From: Ideonella_A sp963843805
GTDB taxonomy: Bacteria; Pseudomonadota; Gammaproteobacteria; Burkholderiales; Burkholderiaceae_C
NCBI GenBank assembly: GCA_963843805.1
Contig: CAWJLY010000001.1
Location: forward strand, 1,070,146-1,134,145
Length of the DNA: 64,000 nt
Reading direction: 5' to 3'
Shown: piece by piece, positions 1-9,564 of the stretch
How positions within the stretch are numbered: position 1 is the stretch's first letter
Layout of the letters: the number at the start of each line of letters is the position of its first letter
Notes under the pieces: model-generated
Databases searched by the model: none
What the model saw: the letters and a program-made list of their open reading frames with translations, nothing else
Told to the model about the DNA's origin: nothing
Made by a program: the position numbers and the translations under genes

Positions 1-2
1 GG

Positions 3-806
3 CGCGAGATCAAGAACCTGAACAGCTTCCGCTTTCTGCAGCAGGCGATCGACTACGAGATCCAGTGGCAGATCGACCTGCTCGAGGATGGTGGCCAGAT
101 CCAGCAGGCGACCGTGCTGTTCAACCCCGACAGCGGCGAAACGCGGGCGATGCGGACCAAGGAAGACGCGCACGACTACCGCTATTTCCCCGATCCCGAC
201 CTGCCGCCGCTGGTGATCTCGGATGCGTGGATCAGCCGAGGTTCGCGAGGCGATGCCCGAATTGCCGGCGGCGATGGCCGAACGTTTCCAGCGCGACTAT
301 TCGCTGCCCGCCCACGACGCGGCGATGATGACGCAGAGCAAGGCGATGGCGGCGTATTTCGAACGCGTCGCCAAGGCCAGCGGCGCGCCCAAACTGGCCG
401 CCAACTGGTTGATGGGCGAGGTGTCGCGGCGCCTGAATGCGCAGGCCACGACGATCGACGACAGCCCGATCGAGCGCCGATGCACTGGCTGCACTGATCG
501 GTCGCATCGGCGATGGCGGCTTGTCGAACAGCGGCGCGCGGCAGATCTTCGATGCGCATGTGGCAGGGTGATCGCCGCGGCGTCGACGACCTGATCGAGG
601 CGCTGGGTTTGCGCCAGATGAGCGACAGCAGCGAGCTCGAGCGCATCATCGACGAGGTGCTGGCGGCCAACTCAGAAGTCGGTCGACGAATACCGCAGCG
701 GCAAGGACAAGGCCTTCAATGCGCTGGTCGGCCAGGTCATGAAGGCCAGCCAGGGCAAGGCCAATCCGGGGCAGGTCAATCAGCTGTTGAAAGCCGGCTC
801 GGTTGA
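3..806 (+). CDS. gatB: GatB, Asp-tRNA(Asn)/Glu-tRNA(Gln) amidotransferase subunit B, 3' part, frameshifted
   Basis: Carboxy-terminal half of GatB, which with GatA and GatC amidates misacylated Glu-tRNA(Gln) or Asp-tRNA(Asn). The gene enters from the left edge. Visible stretches are REIKNLNSFRFLQQAI, the conserved DYRYFPDPDLPPL, and the GatB/YqeY tail (MAAYFERV, ALIGRIGDGGLSNSGARQIF, KAFNALVGQVMKASQGKANP). The reading frame changes near 237, 478, 555, 672 and just before the stop, so no single frame spans it. Joined together the pieces give an ordinary GatB tail, so the breaks are probably base-calling indels in an essential gene. The end at 806 assumes a final one-base shift. It is convergent with the DUF4124 gene. 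Confidence 0.9.
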
Positions 807-1478
807 GGGCACACGCCCTCGCGGGCGCCGACTCAGCGCGGGTCGGCCGGGCATCGACTGCGTGCTGATGGATGTGCCTTTCCACAGCGGCGCCAGACGG
901 CGCGCTTCTTCGTCGTAACGCGCATTGATGCGGTCGGCTTCAGCCGTCTGGTTCTGCACCAGCGATTGCTGCGCCTTCAGCATCGCCTCGTTGGCATCGA
1001 GTCTCTGCTTCAAGTCGGCCGGCATCGGTTTGCCTTCATGGCCGAGCAGCTTCTGCGGCCAGCGGCTTGTGCGCGGCCTGCAAGTCTGCGATTCGCTTGC
1101 GGGTGGCCTCGATCGAGGTGCTGACCAGTCGCAGCGCATCGACTCGCGCGCTCTGGTGTTGCGCCTGCTTCCGGAAAGCGGCGCAGCAGCATCCGGTCGC
1201 GCTTGAGATTCTCCTGTTCGGCCATGCGCAACGCGCTCAGCGTCCCGCTCGCGGCGCTCGGCGGCGCTGCGCTCCTGCGGCGACACGCCGGCGGGACGAT
1301 CGCCTTCAAGCTGCCGTCGGCGATTCAGAACGCGCTGCGACTGGTCCACACAGGCGGCAATCGGTCGGTCGGCGGTGTGCCTGCGCCCGTTCTTGTCGGT
1401 GCAGATGAAAATCGCGGCGGTCGCGGATTGGGCCAGCAGCGCTAACACGCTGCCATAGACGAAGGTTCGCAACATCAT
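780..1478 (-). CDS. DUF4124-domain secreted protein, frameshifted
   Basis: Begins with a signal peptide (MMLRTFVYGSVLALLAQSATAA) followed by IFICTDKNGRRHTADRPIAAC, which resembles the DUF4124 domain common in beta- and gamma-proteobacterial envelope proteins of unknown function. The rest looks like a charged coiled-coil region (MAEQENLKRDRMLLRRF, then DLKQRLDANEAMLKAQQSL). These segments lie in different frames, with shifts near 1230 and 1060-1150, so the gene carries at least two indels. The 3' end overlaps the end of gatB by about 27 bp in convergent orientation, but the true stop is uncertain because of the shifts. Function is unknown. Confidence 0.6.
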   Translation of the reverse strand: MMLRTFVYGSVLALLAQSATAAIFICTDKNGRRHTADRPIAACVDQSQRVLNRRRQLEGDRPAGVSPQERSAAERRERDAERVAHGRTGESQARPDAAAPLSGSRRNTRARESMRCDWSAPRSRPPASESQTCRPRTSRWPQKLLGHEGKPMPADLKQRLDANEAMLKAQQSLVQNQTAEADRINARYDEEARRLAPLWKGTSISTQSMPGRPALSRRPRGRVPSTEPAFNS

Positions 1479-1519
1479 GAGGCGTGCATGGCACCGCGGT
1501 CAGGTCGACCCACCGATTG

Positions 1520-2221
1520 TCAGGCGCCGTAGCGTTGCCGATAGGCCGAAACAGCGGGCAGAAATGCCGCTTGTTGCGGATCGGACTGCTGGCCCAGATA
1601 GTGCCAGCAGATCGGCCAGCGTCGCCACCGCGACCACCGGCAGGCCGAGTTCGCGCTGCACCTGCTGGACCGCCGACAGCTGCGAGTCGACACCGTCTTC
1701 GCCGGCCTTCTCCTGTCGGTCGAGCGCAATGCCGACACCGCAGGGCTCGGCCCCGGCGGCGCGGATCATCGCGATCGACTCGCGCACCGACGTGCCGGCC
1801 GAAATCACGTCGTCGAGGATCAAGACCCTGCCGCGCAGCGCGCGCCGACCAGCGTGCCGCCTTCGCCATGGTCCTTGGCCTCCTTGCGGTTGTAGGCGAA
1901 CGGCACATTGCGGCCGCTGCGCGCCAGCTCGATCGCTACCGCCGCGGCCAGCGTGATGCCCTTGTAGGCCGGGCCGAAGATCATGTCGAACTCGAGCCCC
2001 GAGCCGATCAGCCGGCGCTGCGTAGAATTGCGCCAGACGGCCGAGCTTGGCGCCGTCGTCGAACAGACCGGCATTGAAGAAATACGGCGAAAGCCGCCCC
2101 GCCTTGGTCTTGAACTCCCCGAAACGCAATACCCCGGCATCGACCGAGAAGCGGACAAAGTCCAGCGCCAGCGCATCGGCCTCGGCCGACCGCAGCCCTG
2201 ATCGGCCGGGTTTTTCGAAGG
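1520..2221 (-). CDS. pyrE: Orotate phosphoribosyltransferase, frameshifted
   Basis: PyrE makes orotidine 5'-phosphate from orotate and PRPP in pyrimidine synthesis. Family hallmarks are visible in order: DFVRFSVDAGVLRFGEFKTK, LSPYFFNAGLFDDG, FGPAYKGITLAAAVAIEL, YNRKEAKDHGEGG, and the PRPP-binding loop VLILDDVISAGTSVRES. The expected carboxy terminus (AVSAYRQRYGA) lies in a third frame ending at 1520. The frame changes near 2010, 1840 and 1600, so at least three indels are needed to restore one protein of about 230 residues. The start is unclear; it should lie close to 2200-2221, leaving almost no space before the divergent exonuclease III gene. Confidence 0.88.
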
Positions 2222-2228
2222 CATACGC

Positions 2229-3037
2229 GTGTTCCGTCTCGTCTCGTTGAATCTGAATGGCATCCGATCGGCTGCCAATAAGGGCCTGCTGCCGTGGGCC
2301 GAAAGCATGCAAATCGATTGTATGGGGGTGCAGGAACTGAAGGCCCAGGCCGGCGACCTCGAAGGCCGCTTCGAGCAGATCGCCGGCATGCACGGCCATT
2401 TCCATTGCGCGCAGAAGAAGGGCTATTCGGGCGTCGGCCTGTACAGCCGGGACACGGCCGAGCGAGGTCAGCGTCGGCTTCGGCCACCCCGAGTTCGACG
2501 CTGAAGGTCGCTATGTCGAGGCGCGATTCGATCGTCCCGGCCACCCGACCCTGCCGCCGCTTGAGCATCATCAGCTGCTATTTCCCGAGCGGGTCGAGCG
2601 GCGAAGCGCAGGCAGCAGGCGAAATTTCGATTCCTCGCGCTGATGTATCCGCACCTGCAGCAGCTGCGCGCGCGAGCGCGAGTTCATCCTGCTCGGCGAC
2701 ATCAATATCGCGCACCAGCAGATCGATCTGAAGAACTGGCGCAGCAACCAGAAGAACAGCGGCTTCCTGCCCGAGGAGCGGGCCTGGATGACGCGAGCGA
2801 TCGACGAACTCGGCCTGGTCGACGTGCACCGCAAGCCTGCGCCCGCACGACGGCGGCGAGGCCTACACCTGGTGGAGCAACCGCGGCCAGGCCTGGGCCA
2901 ACAACGTGGGTTGGCGGCTCGACTATCAGTTGGCGACGCCGGGGGTTGCGGCGCTCGCCAGATCGGTCTCGGTCTACAAGGAGCAGCGCTTCTCGGACCA
3001 TGCGCCGCTGATCGTCGATTACGGGTTCAAGCTCTGA
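2229..3037 (+). CDS. xthA: Exodeoxyribonuclease III (AP endonuclease), frameshifted
   Basis: Exonuclease III removes 3' blocking groups and cuts abasic sites in base-excision repair. Starts at GTG with FRLVSLNLNGIRSA, then the metal-binding VQELKAQ segment, GVGLYSR, the active-site loop GDINIAHQQIDLKNW, AYTWWSNRG, WRLDYQLATP and the catalytic SDHAPLIVDY just before the stop. These are the classic EEP-family blocks in correct order. The frame changes near 2460, 2555, 2590, 2680 and 2840, so the gene is broken by about five indels. The total span matches a 260-270 residue enzyme, which points to sequence error and not decay. It is divergent from pyrE. Confidence 0.9.
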
Positions 3038-3194
3038 CGCGGTGCCGACCATCGTCCACGAGGTCGTTCCCGAGCTGTCGTGTCGGCTTGCGGGTGATGG
3101 CCAGCCGGTTGTCATGGTGCAGCGCTGATCCTGAGCGCGACTTGAAAAACCGAACGAAATGGCAGTCATTTCCGGGACCGGACACTCTAGATCA

Positions 3195-4844
3195 CTAAAT
3201 AGTCGTCGGCATCCCCCGCTTCTCGCGCAGGCTATCGAGCCCGATTCCCTTGATCAGGGCAACGCCCATCAGCACCATCACCAAACTGAATGGCAACGCA
3301 CCGATCACCATCGCCGTCTTGATGGCGCCGAGGCCGCCGGCGACGATGAGGGCGCCGACGACGAGGGCGAGCGCAACGCCCCAGAACAGGATGTGCGGTC
3401 GGGCCTTGGGGCCTTCATCGCCGGCCGCGTTGATCGTATTGATGATCAGCACCGCGCTGTCGGCAGTCGTCACCAGGTAGGTCAGCAGCAAGACGACGAC
3501 GACGATCGACATCGCCCACGCCAGGTTCGGGCTGAGCATCACGCCCAGCATGGCGAAGAGTTGTGACTCCTGCCCGGCGGCGACGATTGCGCCCTGCGCC
3601 TTGCCCGACAGTTCCAGGTCGATGGCGGTGCCGCCGACGAGGGCGAACCAGACGAAGCACATGATCGACGGAACGATCATTGCGCCGAGCACGTACTCGC
3701 GCACGGTTCGCCCGCGCGAGATGCGGGCGAGGAAAAGACCGACGAACGGCGCGAATGCTATCCACCAGGCCCAGTAGAAGATGGTCCAGCTGCCCTGCCA
3801 TGCCGCAAGCGCATCGCCGACCGGCGTGTTGTCCTTCGACCAGACGGTGAAGAGGGTACGCGGAATCGACAGCAGATAGTCCCAGAACCCGACGATCAGC
3901 GCCTGCAGGCCGAACAGCGTCGAGCCGAAGAGGAGGAAGAAGGCCAGGATGAAGAAACTCAGGCCCATGTTGATGTTCGACAGCCACTTGATGCCCTTGC
4001 CCACGCCCGACAGCGCGGACAAGGTCGATGCGCCCATGATGACCAGCAAGGCGACGATGATCGCCGCCATCGACGAGGCGCGCGTGCCGTCCGCGGCCGT
4101 TTCGTAAAGCCAGTCGCCGACGCCGATGCGGTGCATGCCGGCGACGAATTGCGCGACGCCGAAACCGAGGGTCTGCGCAACCCCGAGGACGGTGGCGACG
4201 ACCGCAACGACATCGACCACGTGGCCGGCGAAGCCAGACATCGCGCGGCCGAACAGTGGCGTCAGCCCGGACCGTATTGTCAGCGGCAGGCCGCGGCGAT
4301 ACGAGAAGTAGCCGAGCGAGAGGCCGACGATCGCATACGCCGCCCAGGCCACGAAGCCCCAGTGCGTGAACGACCAGATGTAGGCGGCGCGCACGTTGCC
4401 GAGGGTGCTGGGCTGAGTCAGCCCCTCGATGGTCGCCGGGTTCGTGGCGAAGTGATACATCGGCTCGGCCGTCGCGAAGGTCAGCATGCCGATGCCGATG
4501 CCGGCGCCGAACATCATCGAGAACCACGAAAAATTCGAGAACTCCGGCTGGTCGCCTGGCAAGCCGAGCCGCAGTCTACCTGCGGCAGGCCAGATCGCGA
4601 GGACCAGGCACAGGATCAGAAAGAACGCCGCCACGTAGACGTACCAGAAGCCGAACGTGGCCAGGATGTACGCATTGATGCCCTTGAGAAAAACGCTCGA
4701 GCGCACCGGAAAGACAATTGCCCACAGGATCAATGCGCCGATCAGCAGCTTGGCTGTCAGAGTGACGTTGACGGTGAAGCCGCTGTAGAAGCCGTGCTTC
4801 GCGGTCTTGATGTGCAATTCCGTCAAGGGGGGCTTGAGGGCCAT
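3195..4844 (-). CDS. BCCT-family betaine/choline/carnitine transporter
   Basis: A 549-residue inner-membrane carrier for quaternary ammonium or related compatible solutes. It has about twelve hydrophobic segments. The BCCT glycine stretch GAGIGIGM is at residues 113-120, followed by AEPMYHF. The diagnostic segment WTIFYWAWWIAFAPFVGLFL is at about 353-372, followed by ARISRGRT. The ATG at 4844 has AAGGAGA seven bases upstream; an open frame continues further 5' but has no homology. The protein stops soon after the last membrane helix (REKRGMPTTI), so it lacks the long cytoplasmic osmosensing tail of some BetT/BetP members. Substrate cannot be read from sequence. Uptake coupled to Na+ or H+ is the family norm. 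Confidence 0.93.
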   Translation of the reverse strand: MALKPPLTELHIKTAKHGFYSGFTVNVTLTAKLLIGALILWAIVFPVRSSVFLKGINAYILATFGFWYVYVAAFFLILCLVLAIWPAAGRLRLGLPGDQPEFSNFSWFSMMFGAGIGIGMLTFATAEPMYHFATNPATIEGLTQPSTLGNVRAAYIWSFTHWGFVAWAAYAIVGLSLGYFSYRRGLPLTIRSGLTPLFGRAMSGFAGHVVDVVAVVATVLGVAQTLGFGVAQFVAGMHRIGVGDWLYETAADGTRASSMAAIIVALLVIMGASTLSALSGVGKGIKWLSNINMGLSFFILAFFLLFGSTLFGLQALIVGFWDYLLSIPRTLFTVWSKDNTPVGDALAAWQGSWTIFYWAWWIAFAPFVGLFLARISRGRTVREYVLGAMIVPSIMCFVWFALVGGTAIDLELSGKAQGAIVAAGQESQLFAMLGVMLSPNLAWAMSIVVVVLLLTYLVTTADSAVLIINTINAAGDEGPKARPHILFWGVALALVVGALIVAGGLGAIKTAMVIGALPFSLVMVLMGVALIKGIGLDSLREKRGMPTTI

Positions 4845-4897
4845 GGCGGTCTCCTTGTCAAGATAGGGTCGCATGCACCTCTCGGGTGGGTACGCAT

Positions 4898-4923
4898 GCA
4901 ACCCGATGGTCGAACTGGGTTGC
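4898..4923. promoter_or_regulatory. Inverted repeat in the BCCT/MarC divergent spacer
   Basis: GCAACCC (4898-4904) and GGGTTGC (4917-4923) form a perfect 7-bp inverted repeat separated by 12 bases, 54 bp upstream of the BCCT start codon. The size and place would suit a dimeric repressor site, but no regulator gene is adjacent and no promoter hexamers are evident, so the role is only a guess. Confidence 0.3.
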
Positions 4924-5070
4924 GGATCCGGCCGCCGCGCGATCGAGCGACAGCAGTGCCATAGTATGCGCCGCGGTGGAGATCCGAAGCTGGACCATAG
5001 CGCCTGCCGTCCACTCAGCGAACCCGTCTCGGGCTCATCTACACTGGCTCGGCGCTCGCCATCGCCGACC

Positions 5071-5751
5071 ATGCCCATCGATCCTCTCTCACTGCTGCTG
5101 ACGCTCGGCAAGAGTTTTCTGTTCGTGCTGGCCGCGTTGCTGCCGATCCTGAACCCCGCCGCCACTGCGCCGATCTTCCTCGGCCTGACCGAGGGTGCCT
5201 CGCCGTTGACCCGCGCCGTACTGGCGCGGCGCATCGCTCGCAACATGGTGGTGTTGATGGTCGGCGCCATGCTCGTCGGCTCTTATGTGCTCGACATCTT
5301 CGGCATCTCGCTGCCGATCGTGCGCGTGGGCGGCGGCTCGCTGCTCGCCGCCAACGCCTGGCGGCTGCTGCATACCCCGCATGCGACACAGGACAGCCGG
5401 GCGCTGCTGGCCGAGGCCTTCACCCCGGAGCACGCCCGGCATCAGGCTTTTTATCCCTTGACCTTTCCGATCAGTTGCGGCCCGGCATCGATCGCAGCGG
5501 CCATCACGATCGGGGTCAGCCTGCACGATGCACGCGTGCCGCGGTCGCTCGCGGCTTTCGCCGGCGGCGTCCTCGCCCTGTGCGTCATCGGCATCGTGAT
5601 GTACTTCGCCTTTCGCTATGCCGCACAGTTGCTGCGCCCGCTGGGCGAGGCCGGCACGGTGGTCTTCTTGCGACTGACGGCATTCATCCTGCTGTGCCTG
5701 GGCGTGCAGATCGTGTGGGATGGGGTGCGCGAGCTGGTCCAGAGCCTGTGA
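5071..5751 (+). CDS. MarC/UPF0056-family integral membrane protein
   Basis: A 226-residue protein with about six membrane segments. Family features are the early LLPILNPAATAPIFLGLT stretch, RRIARNMVVLMVGAMLVGSYVLDIFGISLPIVRVGGG, the PLTFPISCGPASIAAAITIG block and a final helix with LRLTAFILLCLGVQIVWDG. MarC proteins were once linked to multiple antibiotic resistance in E. coli, but their function is unresolved. The ATG at 5071 is chosen because homology starts directly at MPIDPLSLL; the frame is open further 5' without conservation. It is divergent from the BCCT gene and 51 bp ahead of the SDR gene, possibly cotranscribed with it. Confidence 0.9.
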   Translation: MPIDPLSLLLTLGKSFLFVLAALLPILNPAATAPIFLGLTEGASPLTRAVLARRIARNMVVLMVGAMLVGSYVLDIFGISLPIVRVGGGSLLAANAWRLLHTPHATQDSRALLAEAFTPEHARHQAFYPLTFPISCGPASIAAAITIGVSLHDARVPRSLAAFAGGVLALCVIGIVMYFAFRYAAQLLRPLGEAGTVVFLRLTAFILLCLGVQIVWDGVRELVQSL

Positions 5752-5802
5752 GTTGCCGCTGCCCGGGCATTGCGAGTGCACGCACCGACCACTGACCTCC
5801 CA

Positions 5803-7389
5803 ATGATCATCAAGACTCTGCCGATGGGCCGCCTTCTCGACACACCACAACCACCCCACGACTTGCTCGAGCGACTGCGCGCCACCACGGTGCTGCTTGA
5901 ACAGATCGCCGGCGACGCCAGCCTTGTCGACGCCTTGTCGCCCACCGATCGCGATCGCCTGTTTCAGGCCGTTGCGCGTGTTCATCACCCCGACCACCTC
6001 GAGCGCCGCCAGCAACGAAAGGCCGCTGCACGCGAACGCCGCGCGACACAACGACGCGACAGTGACGCCGTGCTGCATGAGACGGGCATTCGCGCGCTGC
6101 GCCGCAAACCGGTGTTTACCGCGCCCGCCTTCTTTGCGCCGATCGACTTTTCGGCACAGGACGTCACTGCGTTGCAAGAGAGCGCCGGCAGCAAGCACAG
6201 CTCGTGCGACGAGCCGCAGTACTGCTACGTCTGCAAACAGAAGTACCAGCTCATCCATCACTTCTACGACCAGCTCTGCCCGGCCTGCGCGCAGCTGAAC
6301 TTCCGAAAGCGCACCGAGCTGGCCGACCTGCGCGGGCGTGTCGCCCTGCTGACCGGCGGACGCGTCAAGATCGGCTACCAGACCGGGCTCAAGCTGCTGC
6401 GCGCCGGCGCGCAGCTGATTGTCACCACCCGTTTTCCGCGTGACTCGGCGACCCGTTATGCCCAAGAGGCGGACTTCGATGAATGGGGCCATCGTCTGGA
6501 GATTTTCGGCCTGGATCTGCGCCACACACCCAGCGTGGAAGCCTTCTGCCACGAACTTCTGCGCACGCGCAATCGCCTCGACTTCATTGTCAACAACGCC
6601 TGCCAGACGGTCCGACGCCCGCCAGGCTTCTATGCTCACATGATGGCTGGCGAGACCGAAGCCCTGCAGCACGCCCCTGCCGCCGTCCGCCAGCTGATCG
6701 GCACTTACGACGGCCTGCGAAGCACCCACATCCTGCCCGGGAGCGTCGACGAAACAGCGCTGGCGCTACCGCCGCTGGCGGCGCTGACGCAAGCAGCCGA
6801 GCTCTCGCAGATCCCGCTGCTCGCCGAAGAACTGCTGGCCCAGCAACACCTGTTTCCCGAAGGTCGGCTCGACCAGGACTTGCAACAGGTCGACCTGCGC
6901 GGACGCAACTCCTGGCGAATGCAGATGGACGAAGTGCCGTCGGTCGAGTTGCTCGAAGTGCAACTCGTCAACGCGATCGCCCCCTTTCTCATCAACGCGC
7001 GATTGAAGCCGTTGATGCTGCGCACGCCGTGCCGCGACAAGCACATCGTCAACGTGTCTGCCGTCGAAGGGCAGTTCTATCGGAGCTTCAAGACCACCCG
7101 CCATCCACACACCAACATGGCCAAGGCCGCACTCAACATGATGACGCGCACCGCTGCGGCTGACTACCACGGCGATGGCATCCACATGAACAGCGTCGAC
7201 ACCGGCTGGGTCACCGACGAGGACCCCGCCGACATCGCTGCGCGCAAGACGGTCGAGCAGCGCTTTCATCCGCCACTCGACATCATCGACGGCGCGGCCC
7301 GCATCCTCGACCCCATCATCAACGGTATCAATACCGGCGAGCATGTATGGGGACAATTTCTGAAGGATTACCAACCAACGCCTTGGTAG
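5803..7389 (+). CDS. Large SDR-family protein with amino-terminal zinc ribbon, catalytic Tyr replaced
   Basis: A 528-residue protein. Residues 1-135 are a charged, mostly helical region of unknown function. C141-x2-C144 and C159-x2-C162 form a putative zinc ribbon. From about 176 a Rossmann SDR domain follows: GRVALLTGGRVKIG (nucleotide loop 184-191, a variant of TGxxxGxG), NNAC at 264-267 in place of NNAG, Ser419 in VSAVEG, and Lys441. The residue four before Lys441, normally the catalytic Tyr, is Thr437 (TNMAK). An insert of about 100 residues (280-380) separates the NNAC and Ser/Lys blocks. NAD(P) binding is plausible, but classical oxidoreductase chemistry is doubtful. The start is taken at ATG 5803; an upstream TTG is also possible. 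Confidence 0.8.
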   Translation: MIIKTLPMGRLLDTPQPPHDLLERLRATTVLLEQIAGDASLVDALSPTDRDRLFQAVARVHHPDHLERRQQRKAAARERRATQRRDSDAVLHETGIRALRRKPVFTAPAFFAPIDFSAQDVTALQESAGSKHSSCDEPQYCYVCKQKYQLIHHFYDQLCPACAQLNFRKRTELADLRGRVALLTGGRVKIGYQTGLKLLRAGAQLIVTTRFPRDSATRYAQEADFDEWGHRLEIFGLDLRHTPSVEAFCHELLRTRNRLDFIVNNACQTVRRPPGFYAHMMAGETEALQHAPAAVRQLIGTYDGLRSTHILPGSVDETALALPPLAALTQAAELSQIPLLAEELLAQQHLFPEGRLDQDLQQVDLRGRNSWRMQMDEVPSVELLEVQLVNAIAPFLINARLKPLMLRTPCRDKHIVNVSAVEGQFYRSFKTTRHPHTNMAKAALNMMTRTAAADYHGDGIHMNSVDTGWVTDEDPADIAARKTVEQRFHPPLDIIDGAARILDPIINGINTGEHVWGQFLKDYQPTPW

Positions 7390-7434
7390 GCAGAGGTCGA
7401 CGCACCTTCCGCAACATCAGCGGCCTCTGCGGCA

Positions 7435-8694
7435 TCAGCGGCTCGACAGTCCGGCCCGCTCCAGTTCGCGCACCACGGTATCTGCCATGGCACGGTATCC
7501 CGCGTCGTTGGGATGCACATGATCGCTCGTCCAATCCGGCCGAATCCGGTTCGGCTGCTGCGGATCCCGCAAGGTCGCATCGAAATCCACCACCAGGTCG
7601 AACACGCTGGACGAGCGGATCCATCGGTTGACTTGCTGTCGAGCGGCCTCGACCTCCGCCACCCCGTAGTAGCTGCCATACACAGGGGTCAGGGTTGCAC
7701 CGACAACCTTCAAACCGCTTGCCCGCGCCTGCCCGGCCAGGTCGGTCTGCGCGGCAATCAGCCGGGTGACCAGCGTCGGCAGATCCTCGCCTGGACCGCG
7801 GCCTCCCAGGTCGTTGATGCCGATCATCAAGACGACGCCACGCACGCCTTTGATGTCGAGGACATCGCGACGAAAGCGCGCCAGACCACTCGGGCCGGTG
7901 CGCTCGCTGAGCAGCCGATTGCCGCCGATACCGGCATTCAGGATGCCGATCGGCCCCCGCAGGTCCTGGCCGTGCCACAACGCTGCCCAGCGCGCCGGCC
8001 AACTGCCATCGGTATCGACCGTGTGCCACGCACCATCGGTGATCGAATCGCCGAATGCGATCCACAGAGCGGCGTCACGAGGCGCATCGATTTCGATCGA
8101 TGCCAGGAAATAGACGCCTCGATCAACACTCGAGACAGGGAAATCGGCCGAACTCAGGTGGTTGCCCGGGGTCGAGCGAAAGCTGCTCCGGCTTCCGACC
8201 AGGTGCCAACTGGCACGCGGCGTCGGAGCCGGCAGATAAATGCTGATCGCCAGGTCGGCTCGTTCGCCATCGGGCAAACCGACCGAATCGCTGTAAACCA
8301 CCACACCGGGCGCAATATCGACCGTCCGTTCACCTTTGAAAAAGACTTCTCGGTCGCTGCCGGCCCGGATCGCAGGCCCGGTGGTTCGTTCGCGCCAGGC
8401 GATGTGAAGCCCGCCGACCCGCAGCGGCGCATCGCCGAATTCATTGCTGATACGCAGCCGGACACGTTGACCCGGCAAGGCCAGCGGCGCGAACTGGCGC
8501 AAGGTGACGTTGTCGAAGCGCAAGGCCGCATCGTTGAGTGCGGGATCTCCCCGAATCGGCTCATGCATCGGCGCCATGAATGCCGTCAACCAGTTGCCAG
8601 CCGAGGACGGACCTCCGGTCAGCCATGCCAACGCGCATCCCGTCAGCAATCCGACCAGCAGAACAAGCAACGCAACACGCCGGCGCCCGCTCAT
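7435..8694 (-). CDS. SGNH/GDSL-type lipoprotein esterase
   Basis: A 419-residue predicted lipoprotein. MSGRRRVALLVLLVGLLTGC has a lipobox ending in LLTGC. An amino-terminal beta-rich domain (to about residue 190) precedes the SGNH hydrolase core: block I AFGDSITDG (nucleophile Ser), GIGGNR, block III GINDLGG, and the catalytic DHVHPND pair (Asp and His) near the end. The two-domain layout resembles secreted carbohydrate esterases or lysophospholipase-like hydrolases, but the substrate is not deducible. The ATG at 8694 gives a standard lipoprotein signal; a TTG at 8721 would add nine residues before it. It is cotranscribed or closely spaced (50 bp) with the upstream carboxylesterase gene on the same strand. 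Confidence 0.85.
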   Translation of the reverse strand: MSGRRRVALLVLLVGLLTGCALAWLTGGPSSAGNWLTAFMAPMHEPIRGDPALNDAALRFDNVTLRQFAPLALPGQRVRLRISNEFGDAPLRVGGLHIAWRERTTGPAIRAGSDREVFFKGERTVDIAPGVVVYSDSVGLPDGERADLAISIYLPAPTPRASWHLVGSRSSFRSTPGNHLSSADFPVSSVDRGVYFLASIEIDAPRDAALWIAFGDSITDGAWHTVDTDGSWPARWAALWHGQDLRGPIGILNAGIGGNRLLSERTGPSGLARFRRDVLDIKGVRGVVLMIGINDLGGRGPGEDLPTLVTRLIAAQTDLAGQARASGLKVVGATLTPVYGSYYGVAEVEAARQQVNRWIRSSSVFDLVVDFDATLRDPQQPNRIRPDWTSDHVHPNDAGYRAMADTVVRELERAGLSSR

Positions 8695-8744
8695 GACCTT
8701 GATGTCGACTCGGGAAGCCAAGACAACCGCCCCAGGCGCCGCGC

Positions 8745-9414
8745 TCAGGCCAGCATTCGCAACAGCCAGGCGTTCAGGTCGGCCAGTTCGGCCGCGCAGA
8801 CCGAGTGTTCCATCGGATAGTCATGCCACTCGACGGGTTGTCCGCTGGCGACCAGCGCATCGCGGCTGGCCAGTGCGCGATCGATCGGCGATCATCGGAT
8901 CGTGACGGCCATGGGCCAGAAAGACAGGGGTGCCGGCATTGGCCGGGCTTCGCTCATCGATCAGTTTGGCAGCCAGCGGCAGATAGCCGGACAAGCCGAC
9001 CAGACCGGCCAGCCGTTCGCCATGGCGCAGGCCGGTCATCAAGGTCATCGCACAACCCTGCGAAAAACCCATCAGGACGATCCGGGACGCCGCGATGCCC
9101 CGGCTGCGCTCGCGGGCGATCAAGGCCTCGATCTCGACCATCGACGCACGCAAGCCGGCTTCGTCCTCGCGGCGGTCGATGCCGGCGCCGAGCGACAGGA
9201 TGTCGTACCAGGAACGCATCACCATGCCGTTGTTGATCGATACCGGCTGCATCGGCGCATGCGGAAAAACGAATCGCACCGGGCCGACCGCTGCCAGGTC
9301 GAGCTCGTTGCACAGCGGAACAAAGTCGTTGCCGTCGGCGCCCAGGCCGTGCAGCACGATCAGCGAGGCAGTCGGTTCGGCGCCGGTCTGGCGTTCGATG
9401 GTTTCCAGTGGCAT
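8745..9414 (-). CDS. Carboxylesterase/phospholipase (Abhydrolase_2 family), one frameshift
   Basis: Alpha/beta-hydrolase of the small serine-esterase family (about 220 residues). Visible blocks are LIVLHGLGADGNDF, FVFPHAPMQPVSIN, the nucleophile elbow GFSQGCAMTL, LSGYLPLA and the acid-residue segment HGRHDPMI. The expected end, containing HDYPMEHSVCAAELADLNAW with the catalytic His, is in a second frame that stops at 8745, so one indel lies near 8885. Cytoplasmic, since no signal peptide is seen. It probably hydrolyses short acyl esters. It is upstream of and codirectional with the SGNH lipoprotein gene. Confidence 0.87.
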
Positions 9415-9564
9415 GGCGGTCTCGTTGCGGTGTCAACCGGCATCGTACCGAATGTCGAGAGCATGCGATGAAGGGTCGACCAGTGACCCGACGCGGGCCT
9501 GCGCTTGCCGCTATGCTGATCGCCGCGCCGGTTTGCTGCCACCTCCTCAACTTCTGTCGATTCG

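Noticed and set aside
3038..3194. Terminator or small gene between xth and the BCCT gene
   Set aside because: No stable stem with a T-run and no conserved short frame could be found in this convergent spacer.
4845..5270. Longer amino terminus for the BCCT transporter
   Set aside because: The upstream open frame overlaps the divergent MarC gene and has no homology; ATG 4844 has an AAGGAGA site at correct spacing.
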